From NCBI GenBank assembly GCA_013202715.1, contig JABMRF010000057.1:1-54661 (forward strand): a DNA stretch of 54,661 nt. Reading direction: 5' to 3'. Under the pieces are notes generated by a model. That model saw only the letters and a program-made list of their open reading frames with translations, had not been told where the DNA came from and made no database searches. The position numbers and the translations under genes are program-made. The DNA is from Candidatus Kuenenbacteria bacterium. GTDB lineage: Bacteria > Patescibacteriota > Patescibacteriia > UBA11705 > JABHMO01. Position 1 is the first letter of the stretch; the number at the start of each line of letters is the position of its first letter. Below, in pieces: positions 14,359 to 23,673 of this stretch.

Positions 14359-15105
14359 ATGCCAAAAATGCCGGGTCTTGAGGACCTAATGAAAGCTGGT
14401 GTTCATTTTGGTCACAGACGATCAAAGTGGCATCCAAAGATGGAACCATTTATTTTTACTGAAAAAAATGACATCCATATAATTAATTTAGAAAAAACCC
14501 AAACGCAATTGGAAAAAGCTTTAGGTTTTTTGACACAAACTGTGGCCGCGGGCGGGACAGTTCTTTTTTTGGGAACAAAAAAACAAGCTCAGGACATTGT
14601 AAAAGAGGGTGCTATCGCTTGCAACATGCCTTACATTGTTTATCGTTGGCTTGGTGGAACGATGACAAACGCTAACTCAGTTCTTGGATTGGTTAAAAAA
14701 TATCGAAAACTAAAAGAAGACAAAGCCAGTGGAGCATTGAAAAAGTTTACCAAGAAGGAACAGCTGAATATGGATCGAGAGATTATACGTCTGGACACCA
14801 TTGTCGGTGGACTTGAAAATATGGACAAACTCCCGCAGGTTGTTGTTATCGTGGACATAAAGACTGAGAAAACAGCCCTGAATGAAGCTATTAGAAAGGA
14901 AATTCCAGTTGTTGCTGTTTGTGACACCAATGTTAATCCAGAACTTGTGGATTATCCCGTTCCTGCAAATGACGATGCAACAAGTTCAATCAAAATGATT
15001 GTGAATTTGATGGTTGAAGCTGTTAAAGAAGGACAACAGAAAAAGGGTGATCCGGTCGCACAACCAAAAGCACCGGTAGTAGAAAAAAAACAAGTTAGTG
15101 AATAG
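14359..15105 (+). CDS. rpsB: 30S ribosomal protein S2
   Basis: A 248-aa S2 protein, normal length. Diagnostic stretches are 'LMKAGVHFGHRRSKWHPKM' near the N-terminus, 'FLGTKKQAQDIV', 'YRWLGGTMTN' and 'VCDTNVNPELVDYPVPANDD'. S2 assembles late onto the small subunit, where it bridges head and body and binds S1 in bacteria that have it. rpsB-tsf order is the usual bacterial arrangement. An upstream structured leader (14227-14296) and a moderate AAGGA SD precede the ATG. Confidence 0.97.
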   Translation: MPKMPGLEDLMKAGVHFGHRRSKWHPKMEPFIFTEKNDIHIINLEKTQTQLEKALGFLTQTVAAGGTVLFLGTKKQAQDIVKEGAIACNMPYIVYRWLGGTMTNANSVLGLVKKYRKLKEDKASGALKKFTKKEQLNMDREIIRLDTIVGGLENMDKLPQVVVIVDIKTEKTALNEAIRKEIPVVAVCDTNVNPELVDYPVPANDDATSSIKMIVNLMVEAVKEGQQKKGDPVAQPKAPVVEKKQVSE

Positions 15106-15162
15106 TAATAATTAAAATAAAAATTAAATAAATTATTTGTCTGGATTCAAGAGTAATAAGTA

Positions 15163-15200
15163 TGTTTTAACTTTTGACTTTTGACTTTTAACTTTTAACT
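15163..15200. repeat. short tandem repeat before tsf
   Basis: ACTTTTGA/ACTTTTAA octamers repeat about five times between rpsB and tsf. It is one of several octamer-period arrays in this window, each with a different unit sequence. Confidence 0.7.
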
Positions 15201-15206
15201 AGAAAT

Positions 15207-15794
15207 ATGGCAGACGTACAAACAATCACAAAACTTCGTGCTCAAACAGGAGCCGGTATGATGGATTGCAAAAAAGCTTTAGATGAAGCTGGAGATGACT
15301 ATGAAAAAGCAATCGATGTTTTAAGAAAAAAAGGTGAGGCCAAAGCCGCAAAAAAGGTGGCTGAGCGGGATGCCAAAGAAGGAATTGTCTATTCATATAT
15401 TCATTCAAATAGTAAGTCCGGCGCAATGCTGGAGCTGTTTTGTGAAACTGATTTTGTGGCCAAAACTGATGATTTTAAGAATCTGGCTCACGAATTAGCA
15501 TTGCAAATCGTAGCTATGTCACCTGATTATTTGAAACCGGAGGACGTGCCGGCCGATGTTTTGGAAAAAGAAAAAGATATTTATCAGGTGCAGTTGAAAA
15601 ATGAAGGTAAACCGGATGAAATTATTGAGAAAATTATGAAAGGGAAGATAGATAAATATTACGAAGAGGTTTGTTTACTAAACCAACCTTTTGTAAAGGA
15701 TGATAAAGTTAAAGTCGGAGAATTAGTTACTCAAATGATTGCCAAAACTGGAGAAAAAATTGAAGTTGGCAGATTTGCTCGTTATCAGATTTAG
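15207..15794 (+). CDS. tsf: elongation factor Ts
   Basis: A 195-aa EF-Ts, the nucleotide-exchange factor of EF-Tu. The N-terminal UBA-like domain 'TITKLRAQTGAGMMDCKKAL' and the core 'LELFCETDFVAKTDDFKNLA' with the conserved TDFVA motif are clear. It is shorter than E. coli EF-Ts (~283 aa), like the compact Thermus form with a single core subdomain. It follows rpsB as usual, separated by ~100 bp that include the octamer repeat. No SD is evident before the ATG. Confidence 0.96.
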   Translation: MADVQTITKLRAQTGAGMMDCKKALDEAGDDYEKAIDVLRKKGEAKAAKKVAERDAKEGIVYSYIHSNSKSGAMLELFCETDFVAKTDDFKNLAHELALQIVAMSPDYLKPEDVPADVLEKEKDIYQVQLKNEGKPDEIIEKIMKGKIDKYYEEVCLLNQPFVKDDKVKVGELVTQMIAKTGEKIEVGRFARYQI

Positions 15795-15813
15795 AATATT
15801 TTAAAATTAATTT

Positions 15814-16617
15814 ATGAAAATAGCAGAAATACAATTTTCTTCTTGGGACAAAGTATATTATTTTAGTATTGGCGAGGAAAAGCTGGATATTAATGATTAT
15901 GTAGTTGTTGAAACTAAGCTGGGAATAGAAATGGGGAAAGTTGTTGGCTTCACAGAATTGAGCGAAGACGAAATAGCCAAGCTTCCGGATCCGATTAAAC
16001 CGATTACGCGAAAAGCGAGCAGAGAAGATTTAGATGTAGCTTTGAAACAAAAGCAGCAAAAAGCATCAGCCTTTGAGGAATGTAGGGCTCTTATAAAAAA
16101 ACACTCCCTGCCGATCAAACTGGTTGACGTGCACTTTGCTTTTGACGACGCCAGAATTACTTTTGCTTTTATTGCTGATGGTCGGGTTGATTTTCGAGAC
16201 CTTCTAAAGGAGCTAATCAAAAGATTCAAAAAAAATATTCGTTTGCAACAGCTGGGTATCCGTGATGAAATAAAAATTACCGGTGATATTGGTTGTTGTG
16301 GCCGGAATCTATGTTGCCAATCTTTTTACAAGGATTTAGGGAACGTGACTTCAGATCTAGCTGACTTGCAGCAGATCGCTCATCGCGGATCAGAACGCTT
16401 GTCCGGTGTTTGCGGTCGATTGAAATGTTGTTTGACTTACGAAAAAGATCATTATAATGAGCTTGCAGATAAATTGCCAATGATTGGCGAAAAAATTAAA
16501 ACTGAGCACGGCCGAGGAGAGGTTATCGGCTGGCACGTTTTAAAACAGTCAGTTGATGTTTTGCTTGACGACAAGGACACGATTGTCGAAGTTTCTATTC
16601 TAAAGGAAAATAAATAG
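15814..16617 (+). CDS. PSP1-domain protein, RicT/YaaT-like
   Basis: A 267-aa protein. Residues ~10-135 match the PSP1 C-terminal domain, and the C-terminal half has the Cys-rich pattern of RicT (YaaT): 'GCCGRNLCCQSF' then 'SGVCGRLKCCLTYE'. In Bacillus, RicT acts with RicA and RicF as an Fe-S cluster complex that works with RNase Y in mRNA maturation; ligation by these cysteines is the known role of the motif. No RicA or RicF gene is seen here. It lies 19 bp after tsf and is likely in the rpsB operon. Confidence 0.88.
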   Translation: MKIAEIQFSSWDKVYYFSIGEEKLDINDYVVVETKLGIEMGKVVGFTELSEDEIAKLPDPIKPITRKASREDLDVALKQKQQKASAFEECRALIKKHSLPIKLVDVHFAFDDARITFAFIADGRVDFRDLLKELIKRFKKNIRLQQLGIRDEIKITGDIGCCGRNLCCQSFYKDLGNVTSDLADLQQIAHRGSERLSGVCGRLKCCLTYEKDHYNELADKLPMIGEKIKTEHGRGEVIGWHVLKQSVDVLLDDKDTIVEVSILKENK

Positions 16618-16653
16618 AGGGCTTTTTTTGTTTGTGGTATAATACATACAACA

Positions 16654-17688
16654 ATGAAAGAAAAATTAGAACAATTAAAAGACAAAGCAATATCAGCAAT
16701 CAAAGAGGCTGATTCTTTGGGTTTATTGGAAAAAGTTGAATTGCAGTATTTTGGTAGAAAAGGGGGAATATTAAACAGTATTCTAAAAGCGCTGAAAGAT
16801 TTGTCAGGTGAGGATAAAAAAGAGATTGGGCAACTTGCCAACAAAATCAAGTTTGATCTTCTGAATTTGATCGAAGAAAAAAGAAAAGAACTTAGTTCAA
16901 AGAAAATTGATCAGGCGCTCGAAAAAGATGATATTGATATTACAATGCCTGGAAAGAAAAAAGAACTTGGCTCACTAAATCCAAACACAATTGTTCAAAA
17001 CGAACTGGAAGATATTTTTCGCTCTCTCGGCTTTATGATCTTGGACGGTCCGGAGTTGGAATCAGATTATTACAATTTTGAAGCATTGAATATTCCTGAG
17101 CATCATCCTGCGCGAGACATGCAGGACACGTTTTACATAAAAGGAAAAGAAGGCTCAAAGAGGTTGCTACGAACGCACACTTCGCCGGTGCAGATTAGAG
17201 CCATGCAAAAGTACGGCGCGCCGATTCGGGCCGTTGCCCCCGGCAGAGTTTTTCGCTACGAAGCGCTGGATGCTTCACATGAAAATAATTTTTACCAATT
17301 GGAAGGATTGATGATCGACAAAGATATTTCTATTGTAAACTTAATTGCGGTAATGAAAACTTTATTAAAAGGAATCTTCAAAAAAGATGTCAAAGTTAGA
17401 TTACGTCCTGGATATTTCCCGTTTGTAGAGCCTGGATTTGAGCTGGATATCCATTGTTTGATATGCAACGGAAAAGGATGCAGTGTTTGCAAACAAACCG
17501 GCTGGCTCGAGCTATTGCCATGCGGTATGGTTCACCCAAATGTCCTAAGAGCCGGTAACATTGATCCTGAAAAATATTCCGGGTTTGCTTTTGGTTTAGG
17601 TTTGACTCGCTTGGTCATGATGCGTTATGGAATCAATGATATTCGTTTGATAAATTCAGGAGATTTAAGATTTTTGAAACAGTTTTAG
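16654..17688 (+). CDS. pheS: phenylalanyl-tRNA synthetase alpha subunit
   Basis: A 344-aa alpha subunit of normal size. An N-terminal coiled-coil (about 1-85) for tRNA contact is followed by the class II catalytic core: 'HPARDMQDTFYI' (motif 1/2 region), 'LLRTHTSPVQIRAM', 'GRVFRYEALDASHENNFYQLEGLMID' (in two parts, motif 2) and 'FAFGLGLTRLVMMRYGINDIR' (motif 3). A four-cysteine knuckle ('CLICNGKGCSVCKQTGW') sits in the catalytic domain, as in many PheS. A TATAAT at about 16640 lies only ~15 bp before the ATG, so the leader is very short. pheT follows after a repeat-filled gap. Confidence 0.97.
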   Translation: MKEKLEQLKDKAISAIKEADSLGLLEKVELQYFGRKGGILNSILKALKDLSGEDKKEIGQLANKIKFDLLNLIEEKRKELSSKKIDQALEKDDIDITMPGKKKELGSLNPNTIVQNELEDIFRSLGFMILDGPELESDYYNFEALNIPEHHPARDMQDTFYIKGKEGSKRLLRTHTSPVQIRAMQKYGAPIRAVAPGRVFRYEALDASHENNFYQLEGLMIDKDISIVNLIAVMKTLLKGIFKKDVKVRLRPGYFPFVEPGFELDIHCLICNGKGCSVCKQTGWLELLPCGMVHPNVLRAGNIDPEKYSGFAFGLGLTRLVMMRYGINDIRLINSGDLRFLKQF

Positions 17689-17691
17689 TAG

Positions 17692-17806
17692 ATGCGAATA
17701 TATTTTAATGCGAATGTTGCCACTCGGCCGTGAGCTCGCCTTCGGCCCTGAAGGCTCAGGCCCTGAACGGGTGGCCGAACGGCGAATCGCGAATAAAAAT
17801 TTGTAA
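17692..17806. repeat. GCGAAT-type array interrupted by a palindromic element
   Basis: Between pheS and pheT lie ATGCGAAT units and a closing GCGAATCGCGAAT, like 4266-4312. They are split by a ~60-bp GC-rich palindromic insert (about 17718-17783) with GGCCGTGAGCTCGCC and AGGCTCAGGCCCTGAACGGG segments. The insert resembles the CTGAGCTCA palindromes at 48614 and 50083. Confidence 0.6.
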
Positions 17807-17814
17807 AATAGTTT

Positions 17815-20223
17815 ATGAACATTTCACTCAACTGGTTAAAACAACATATTGACGGATTAGACAAAATTGATCCAAATGAGCTTGGTCTGAAACTGACCAT
17901 GGCTACTGTTGAGGTTGAAGAAGTTCGCATGCAGGCGGAAAGTCTGGACGGTGTTGTCGTTGGCGAAATATTAGAAATAAAAAAACATCCTGACGCAGAT
18001 AAATTGAGTATTGCTCAGGTTGATGTTGGAGAAGAAAAGCCGCGTCAGATTGTTTTTGGCCAAATGGTTGAAATGAAATCTGGCAAAAAAGTTCCAGTTG
18101 CCTTGGCGCCAACCGTATTGCCGGGGAATTTGGAGATCAAACAAGCAAAATTGAGGGGCGAGCTATCTCAGGGAATGTTATGTCTTGATCAGGAATTGGG
18201 CTTGGCCCAAGAAGGTGTTAGCATTCAATTTTTTGAACAGCAAACAAAGAATGGTACTCCGGTTGTTCAGGTTTTAAATTTAGATGATGTGATTTACGAA
18301 GTTGAAAATAAATCTCTAACCAATCGACCGGATCTATGGGGTCATTACGGCATGGCCAGAGAAGTTGTAGCCATTTACGATTTAAAATTAAAAGATTACA
18401 AGTTAGAAAAAATAAAACCTCAAAAACTGGTTGATTTGAAAGTAAGTGTGGAAGACAGCGAATTGTGCCCGCGATATTTGGGCGTTGCTATCAAGGGAAT
18501 AAAAATTACTGAATCCCCAGATTGGCTAAAACAGCGACTCGAAGCAATTGGCCAGAAATCAATTAACAATATTGTAGATATTACAAATTACATAATGTAC
18601 GATTTGGGTCAGCCTTTGCACGCTTTTTCTGCCGATAAAATAAAAAATGATAAAATTATCGTTCGCCGGGCAGTTGATGGCGAGAAACTGATTACACTTG
18701 ACGAAGAACAGCGAATTTTGACTGAAGATGATTTGGTCATCGCCGACAGCGACAAGGCCGTCGCTTTGGCTGGAATAATGGGAAATGTAAACTCTGAAAT
18801 TGATGACAAAACTGAAGTGATAATCATCGAGTCAGCGAATTTTGACGCAACGACTATCAGAAAAACTTCAGAAAGACTTGGCCTGCGCAGTGAAGCTTCC
18901 ATGCGATTTGAGAAAAGTTTGGATCCAAACATGGCGGAGTTGGCAATTAAAAAGGCGGTGAATTTAATTCTTGAATTAATTCCGGCCGCTGAAGTTGTTA
19001 GCGAAATTGTTGATGCAAAAGATTTTAAATTGGATCAGGGACCACTTGAATTGACCTGGGATTTTATTGATAGAATAATTGGCCAGTCAATTGAACCAAA
19101 AAAGGTTATAAAAATATTAACCGGTCTTGGCTTTGACGTTAAAAACAAAACACAGGGGATTAAAGTGAAAATTCCAACCTGGCGCGCAACAAAAGATGTT
19201 AGCATCAAAGAAGATATAATTGAAGAAATAACGAGAATTTTTGGTTATGATAATTTGAAGCCAAAAATGCCGGCCGTTAATCTTGAATATCAGGAAGAGA
19301 ATAAGCTTCGAAATTTTGAAAGAAAAATTAAAGATATTTTGAGTTTGTCTGGGGCTTCAAACGAAGTTTACAATAGTTCTTTTGTGAGCAAGAAATTATT
19401 ACAAAAGATCGGACAGACGATTGACCATCTTGAATTGGAAAATCCATGGAATGAAGATGAATGTTTGATGAGGAAAAGCTTGGTTCCGAATTTATTACAA
19501 AATGTTGTTGATAATACCAGGTTTTATGATCAGTTTTCTTTATTTGAAATAGGGAAAGTATTTATTAATGATCAGCAGGGAGAATTGGTAAAAAAAGATT
19601 CAGAAGAACATCTACCAAGTCAACTTTTATTTGGCGCTGGTGCTGTACACGGACAGGACCCAGAAGTTTTTTACCAAACAAAAGGTTTACTCGAAACATT
19701 ATTTGCCAAGCTGAATATTAGAATTAGTTACAAAGAGTCCTGCGAGGTTCCAGTCTGGTGTCACCCGAGGCAAACGCTAATGATTTTTATTGATAAAAAA
19801 GAAGTTGGCTATGTTGCTACTTTGCATCCGGCAGTTGCGAAAAATTTAGAGATTGATAAGAATACAGCGGTTTGGGAATTTAATTTGAATAAAATAGTTG
19901 ATCAATATCTACAGGTCAAAAAATTTGTTCCACTTCCGAAATTTCCGGCAGTTGAACTGGACTTGTCCATAATTGTCGCTGAAGAAAAACAATGGAAAGA
20001 TATTCGCGGGATCGTAAAAACCGTTGATCAGCGTTTGATTCAGCGTGTGCAGTTGTTAGATGTGTTTAAAAATGATAAAATAGAAGTAGGGAAGAAGAGC
20101 GTAACTTTTAGAATAACTTATCAAGCCAATGATTGTACTTTGGAAATGGCTGATGTTAATAAACTGCAGGAAAAAGTTGTTGAGCAGTTGAAAAACGGAG
20201 TTGGCGCGGAAATCCGTAGTTAA
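17815..20223 (+). CDS. pheT: phenylalanyl-tRNA synthetase beta subunit
   Basis: An 802-aa beta subunit, full length. The start 'MNISLNWLKQHIDG', the tRNA-binding EMAP-like domain ('VVVGEILEIKKHPDADKLS' region, ~40-150), 'NRPDLWGHYGMAREV', the B3/4 editing region, the B5 domain (~400-475) and the C-terminal ferredoxin-like anticodon-binding domain ('KFPAVELDLSIIV' to the end) appear in the usual order. It forms the alpha2-beta2 enzyme with PheS and carries tRNA binding and misacylation editing. No SD is seen. Confidence 0.97.
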   Translation: MNISLNWLKQHIDGLDKIDPNELGLKLTMATVEVEEVRMQAESLDGVVVGEILEIKKHPDADKLSIAQVDVGEEKPRQIVFGQMVEMKSGKKVPVALAPTVLPGNLEIKQAKLRGELSQGMLCLDQELGLAQEGVSIQFFEQQTKNGTPVVQVLNLDDVIYEVENKSLTNRPDLWGHYGMAREVVAIYDLKLKDYKLEKIKPQKLVDLKVSVEDSELCPRYLGVAIKGIKITESPDWLKQRLEAIGQKSINNIVDITNYIMYDLGQPLHAFSADKIKNDKIIVRRAVDGEKLITLDEEQRILTEDDLVIADSDKAVALAGIMGNVNSEIDDKTEVIIIESANFDATTIRKTSERLGLRSEASMRFEKSLDPNMAELAIKKAVNLILELIPAAEVVSEIVDAKDFKLDQGPLELTWDFIDRIIGQSIEPKKVIKILTGLGFDVKNKTQGIKVKIPTWRATKDVSIKEDIIEEITRIFGYDNLKPKMPAVNLEYQEENKLRNFERKIKDILSLSGASNEVYNSSFVSKKLLQKIGQTIDHLELENPWNEDECLMRKSLVPNLLQNVVDNTRFYDQFSLFEIGKVFINDQQGELVKKDSEEHLPSQLLFGAGAVHGQDPEVFYQTKGLLETLFAKLNIRISYKESCEVPVWCHPRQTLMIFIDKKEVGYVATLHPAVAKNLEIDKNTAVWEFNLNKIVDQYLQVKKFVPLPKFPAVELDLSIIVAEEKQWKDIRGIVKTVDQRLIQRVQLLDVFKNDKIEVGKKSVTFRITYQANDCTLEMADVNKLQEKVVEQLKNGVGAEIRS

Positions 20224-20271
20224 AAATAGGGTCAGAATATTATTTTGACCACAAAAATAAAAATAAAAAAT

Positions 20272-20571
20272 ATGTTTGAAACAAGCCAAGATTTATTCTA
20301 TCTTGTACTGGCTTTTTGCGTTTTGTGGTTCACAGTCTTTCTTTGCTGGAGTTTGTATTATTTAATACGAATGCTCAAGCAAACCAATGAATTGTTAACA
20401 GACCTCAGGGAAAAGATCGAGAGAGTTACCAGTGTCTTTAGCTTTTTAAAAAGCGACATGGTTAGTGCTGGGGTAAAGGGCTTGCTCGGTTTAGTGAGCT
20501 CTGTGAAAAACAAAAGAAACAAGTCAAAACCTTCGACCAGCTCAGGTCGGGGAAAAACAAAACAAAAATAA
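20272..20571 (+). CDS. small membrane protein with a repeat-derived C-terminal tail
   Basis: A 99-aa protein with one strong transmembrane helix (about residues 7-30) followed by an amphipathic 'LIRMLKQTNELLTDLREKIERV' type helix (split here for length), resembling DUF948-like or cell-surface helper proteins. The start at 20272 was chosen because the residues before 'MFETSQDLF' look like intergenic sequence. The tail 'KPSTSSGRGKTKQK' is encoded by a palindromic repeat (CTTCGACC..GGTCGGGG, ~20529-20552), so the C-terminus is probably recent. It is 60 bp from the large ATPase gene and may be its partner. Confidence 0.6.
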   Translation: MFETSQDLFYLVLAFCVLWFTVFLCWSLYYLIRMLKQTNELLTDLREKIERVTSVFSFLKSDMVSAGVKGLLGLVSSVKNKRNKSKPSTSSGRGKTKQK

Positions 20572-20631
20572 AAAGCGGTGTATGGATTTTAGGTTAGGCT
20601 GATATTTCTTAATCTGTACATTTGTAACAAT

Positions 20632-23139
20632 ATGCCGAGTATTGAGTTTGACACTTCAGTAAATTTTGGGGATCCATTAATGCAAATGGGATTAGGGCTT
20701 TTGTTCCTAATTTTTTTAGTTATAATTGCAGTTTTCGTTCTGAGATATTTTCTTTTGGGAAAAAATAAAGTTTCTAAAGCATTTGATAGAAAAATAATTT
20801 TAGTAACAGTACCAAAGCAAACGGGAGAAGAAAAACAAGGACCGCCAAATATCCAGCAGATTCAGGAAAAGATCGGGATCATGGAGACTTTGTTTTCCAC
20901 AATTGCCGGAATTACATCGGAAAAGGGCCTAAAAGCTTGGTTTTTTGGTCATAAAGATATTTTTTCTTTTGAATTGGTGGTGCTAAAAGGAAAAATTCAT
21001 TTTTTTATTGCCATGCCAGAACATTTACAAGAATATACGGAAGAACAGATTCAGGCTCAGTTTCCTCATGCTTTTATCGAAGAAATGCCGGATTACAATA
21101 TGTTTAAGCCAAAAGGGTTTATAAAAGCCGTGATGATGAAGTCAGTACGCTCGTCTTTTTTGCCGATTAAGACATACAAGAAGATGGAGGCTGACCCGCT
21201 CAATTCCTTGACAAATGCGCTAAGTAAAATTGACGAAGAAGATGGCGCGGTCATTCAAATTGTCATGAAGTCAGCCAGGCCAGGTTGGCGAACTTTTGGG
21301 CCAAAGGTCGCCTCGAAAATGCAACAGGGCAAGAAATTTGAAGACGCAATAAGGGAAGTCAAGGGTGGAGTAAGTAAAGTTTTTAGCGAAGTCGGCAAAT
21401 CATTTAAATCAAAATCTCCAGAGCAAAATAGTCCAGATCAACTGTACAAATTAACACCGCAAGAAGAAGAAATGGTGAAGGGGATTGAAGAAAAATCAAG
21501 CAAGGCCGGCGCAGACGTAAATATTAGAATTGTGGTTTCAAGTGAAAATCAGGCCAGATTGGACGGTTATCTCAGTAATGTGGCCAATGCTTTTAATCAG
21601 TATAATGTTTATAAATACGGTAATGCAATAAAAGATTCAGATTATCCATTTAAAAAAATTATTAATGATTTTATTTATAGAAATTTTTGTGAAAAACGCA
21701 GTTTTGTTTTGAATACTGAAGAGTTGGCCAGTTTGTATCATTTTCCAATTCCGTTGGTTAACGAAACTCCAAATATCAAATGGCTGGACGCCAGAAAGGC
21801 GCCGGCACCTCAAAATGTACCAAAGGAAGGGTTATTAATGGGACACAACGTTTATCGTGGCCGAAAAACTGAAATTAGAATTAATAGAGATGCTCGTCGT
21901 CGCCATATGTACACAATCGGACAGACCGGTACCGGTAAATCCTGGTTTATTGAGGGAATGATCATGCAGGATATTGCCAATGGTGAGGGGTGCTGTTATA
22001 TTGATCCGCATGGTGACGCTATTGACGCAATTCTAAAAAGAATACCAAAAGAGAGAGCTGAAGATGTGGTTATTCTTGATCCGGGCGATGTCAGTCGGCC
22101 AATCGGCTTGAACCTGCTTGAATTCAAGACGCAGGAAGAAAAAACTTTTGCAATCAATGAGATTATGGCCATTCTTGATAAGCTTTATGATCTCAAAGCA
22201 ACCGGTGGACCAATGTTTGAAGCGTATTTTAAAAATGCCGCCGCTTTGATTATGGCAGACCCAGAATCAGGCTCAACTTTATTGGAAATTTCACGAGTGT
22301 TGGCTGATGATGATTTTCGTAAGTATAAATTGTCGAAGTGCAAAGATCAATTAGTAAAAGATTTTTGGGAAAAAGAAGCGCAAAAAGCGGGTGGAGAAGC
22401 TTCGTTGGCTAACATGGTTCCATATATTACCAGTAAAATGTCGCCGTTTATCACTAATGACTTTATTCGACCGATTATTTCTCAGCAAAATAGTACAATT
22501 GATTTTGCTGACGTTATGAATAGCAAGAAAATTCTTTTGGTAAAATTGTCCAAGGGAAAAATTGGTGAAATTAATGCAAATCTGCTAGGTATGATCGTAA
22601 TTGGTAAATTACTGATGGCCGCCTTGGGAAGAGCCGATATGCCTGAAGATGATCGAGAAGATTTTTATTTGTATATTGACGAGTTTCAAAACTTTTTGAC
22701 TGACAGTATGGAAATTATTTTGTCTGAAGCGCGTAAGTATCGTTTATGTTTATCAATCGCTCATCAGTATATTGGTCAGCTTGTTAAGAGCGGTGATACA
22801 AAATTCAAAGATGCGATTTTTGGAAACGTAGGTACAAAATGCTCGTTTAGAATCGGTGTGGATGATGCAGAGAATTTATCAAAAGAATTTGCCGGAGTGT
22901 TTAGTGAAAATGATTTTTTAAATGTTCCGAAGTTTAATTGTTATGTTAAATTGTTGATTGAAAATGCCAATCCTCCTGGATTTAATCTTGCTACTTTAAA
23001 TTTGGACACCTTTGAAGGCCTGCCAAAGAAAAATCCAGAATTGGCAGAGGCAATTAAAAAATTATCAAAACTCAAGTTTGGAAAAGATCCGGAGATTATT
23101 GCGATGGAAATCAAAGAAAGGCAAGCAAAGACCTTCTAA
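20632..23139 (+). CDS. type IV secretion/conjugation-type ATPase (TraD/VirD4-like)
   Basis: An 835-aa protein. One transmembrane helix (about residues 18-42) is followed by a ~350-residue domain and then an FtsK/HerA-like motor: Walker A 'GQTGTGKS' at 430-437, 'CCYIDPHGDAIDAIL', Walker B 'FYLYIDEFQNF', and 'SIAHQYIGQL' as the sensor region. This matches the type IV secretion DNA-binding/coupling family that is widespread in CPR genomes and is thought to move DNA or drive surface appendages. The small membrane protein before it and the two genes after it could be accessory. No relaxase or other vir genes are in the window, so DNA transfer is not demonstrated. Confidence 0.85.
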   Translation: MPSIEFDTSVNFGDPLMQMGLGLLFLIFLVIIAVFVLRYFLLGKNKVSKAFDRKIILVTVPKQTGEEKQGPPNIQQIQEKIGIMETLFSTIAGITSEKGLKAWFFGHKDIFSFELVVLKGKIHFFIAMPEHLQEYTEEQIQAQFPHAFIEEMPDYNMFKPKGFIKAVMMKSVRSSFLPIKTYKKMEADPLNSLTNALSKIDEEDGAVIQIVMKSARPGWRTFGPKVASKMQQGKKFEDAIREVKGGVSKVFSEVGKSFKSKSPEQNSPDQLYKLTPQEEEMVKGIEEKSSKAGADVNIRIVVSSENQARLDGYLSNVANAFNQYNVYKYGNAIKDSDYPFKKIINDFIYRNFCEKRSFVLNTEELASLYHFPIPLVNETPNIKWLDARKAPAPQNVPKEGLLMGHNVYRGRKTEIRINRDARRRHMYTIGQTGTGKSWFIEGMIMQDIANGEGCCYIDPHGDAIDAILKRIPKERAEDVVILDPGDVSRPIGLNLLEFKTQEEKTFAINEIMAILDKLYDLKATGGPMFEAYFKNAAALIMADPESGSTLLEISRVLADDDFRKYKLSKCKDQLVKDFWEKEAQKAGGEASLANMVPYITSKMSPFITNDFIRPIISQQNSTIDFADVMNSKKILLVKLSKGKIGEINANLLGMIVIGKLLMAALGRADMPEDDREDFYLYIDEFQNFLTDSMEIILSEARKYRLCLSIAHQYIGQLVKSGDTKFKDAIFGNVGTKCSFRIGVDDAENLSKEFAGVFSENDFLNVPKFNCYVKLLIENANPPGFNLATLNLDTFEGLPKKNPELAEAIKKLSKLKFGKDPEIIAMEIKERQAKTF

Positions 23140-23230
23140 TGCAAACGCAAAAACGCAAAATTAGCAAAATCGCAAAAAGAAAGTAATGCAAACGCAAAAA
23201 CGCAAAATTAGCAAAATCGCAAAAAATATG
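23137..23230. repeat. 47-bp tandem duplication before the GxxExxY gene
   Basis: Two near-identical 47-bp copies (23137-23183 and 23184-23230) are built of GCAAAAACGCAAAATT-type units. The first begins at the stop of the ATPase gene and the second runs into the GxxExxY start codon. Confidence 0.85.
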
Positions 23231-23605
23231 AAAAGAGAAGAATTAGACGCTTTGTCTAATAAGATTATAGGAATTGCTATTGATGTGCATAAAAAGATTG
23301 GACCGGGCTTTGTTGAAAAGGTATATCAAAGAATACTAGAAATTGAGTTTAAGGCTGCCGGGCTTAGGGTGGAAAGAGAGAAAAGAATACATATAATATG
23401 GAAGAATGAAATTGTCGGTTATCAAATTGTAGATTTCGTAATAAAGGATGCAATAATATTAGAAACTAAAGTTACATCTCAATTAAATGATTTGCATCAG
23501 GCACAATTACTATCATATTTAAAAGCTGCAGATAAACGTTTAGGGTTATTATTGAATTTTGGAGAAAACGTATTAGTCCCTAAGAGAGTAGTTAATAATT
23601 TTTAG
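23228..23605 (+). CDS. GxxExxY-family protein (PD-(D/E)XK-like)
   Basis: A 125-aa protein whose 'GPGFVEKVYQRILEIEF' contains the family's G-x-x-E-x-x-Y motif. 'IVGYQIVDFVIKDAIILETKV' carries the D...ExK residues of a PD-(D/E)XK nuclease-like core, and 'HQAQLLSYLKAADKRLGLLLNFG' is a hallmark C-terminal stretch. The family is common in environmental bacteria, but its role is not settled. The start at 23228 (MKREELD) was chosen because upstream codons are pure repeat. The gene is bracketed by repeats in inverted orientation, as if it moves with them. Confidence 0.88.
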   Translation: MKREELDALSNKIIGIAIDVHKKIGPGFVEKVYQRILEIEFKAAGLRVEREKRIHIIWKNEIVGYQIVDFVIKDAIILETKVTSQLNDLHQAQLLSYLKAADKRLGLLLNFGENVLVPKRVVNNF

Positions 23606-23655
23606 ACGAATTTTGCGTCTTCTGCAGTTTTTTTGCGCTTTTGCGTTTACAATAA
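23606..23655. repeat. inverted arm of the GxxExxY-flanking repeat
   Basis: Directly after the stop, the sequence holds GAATTTTGCG, TTTTTTTGCGC and TTTTGCGTTTA. Read on the minus strand, this is the AACGCAAAA-type array found before the gene at 23137-23230. Confidence 0.7.
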
Positions 23656-23673
23656 AAACAAATACAAAAAATT

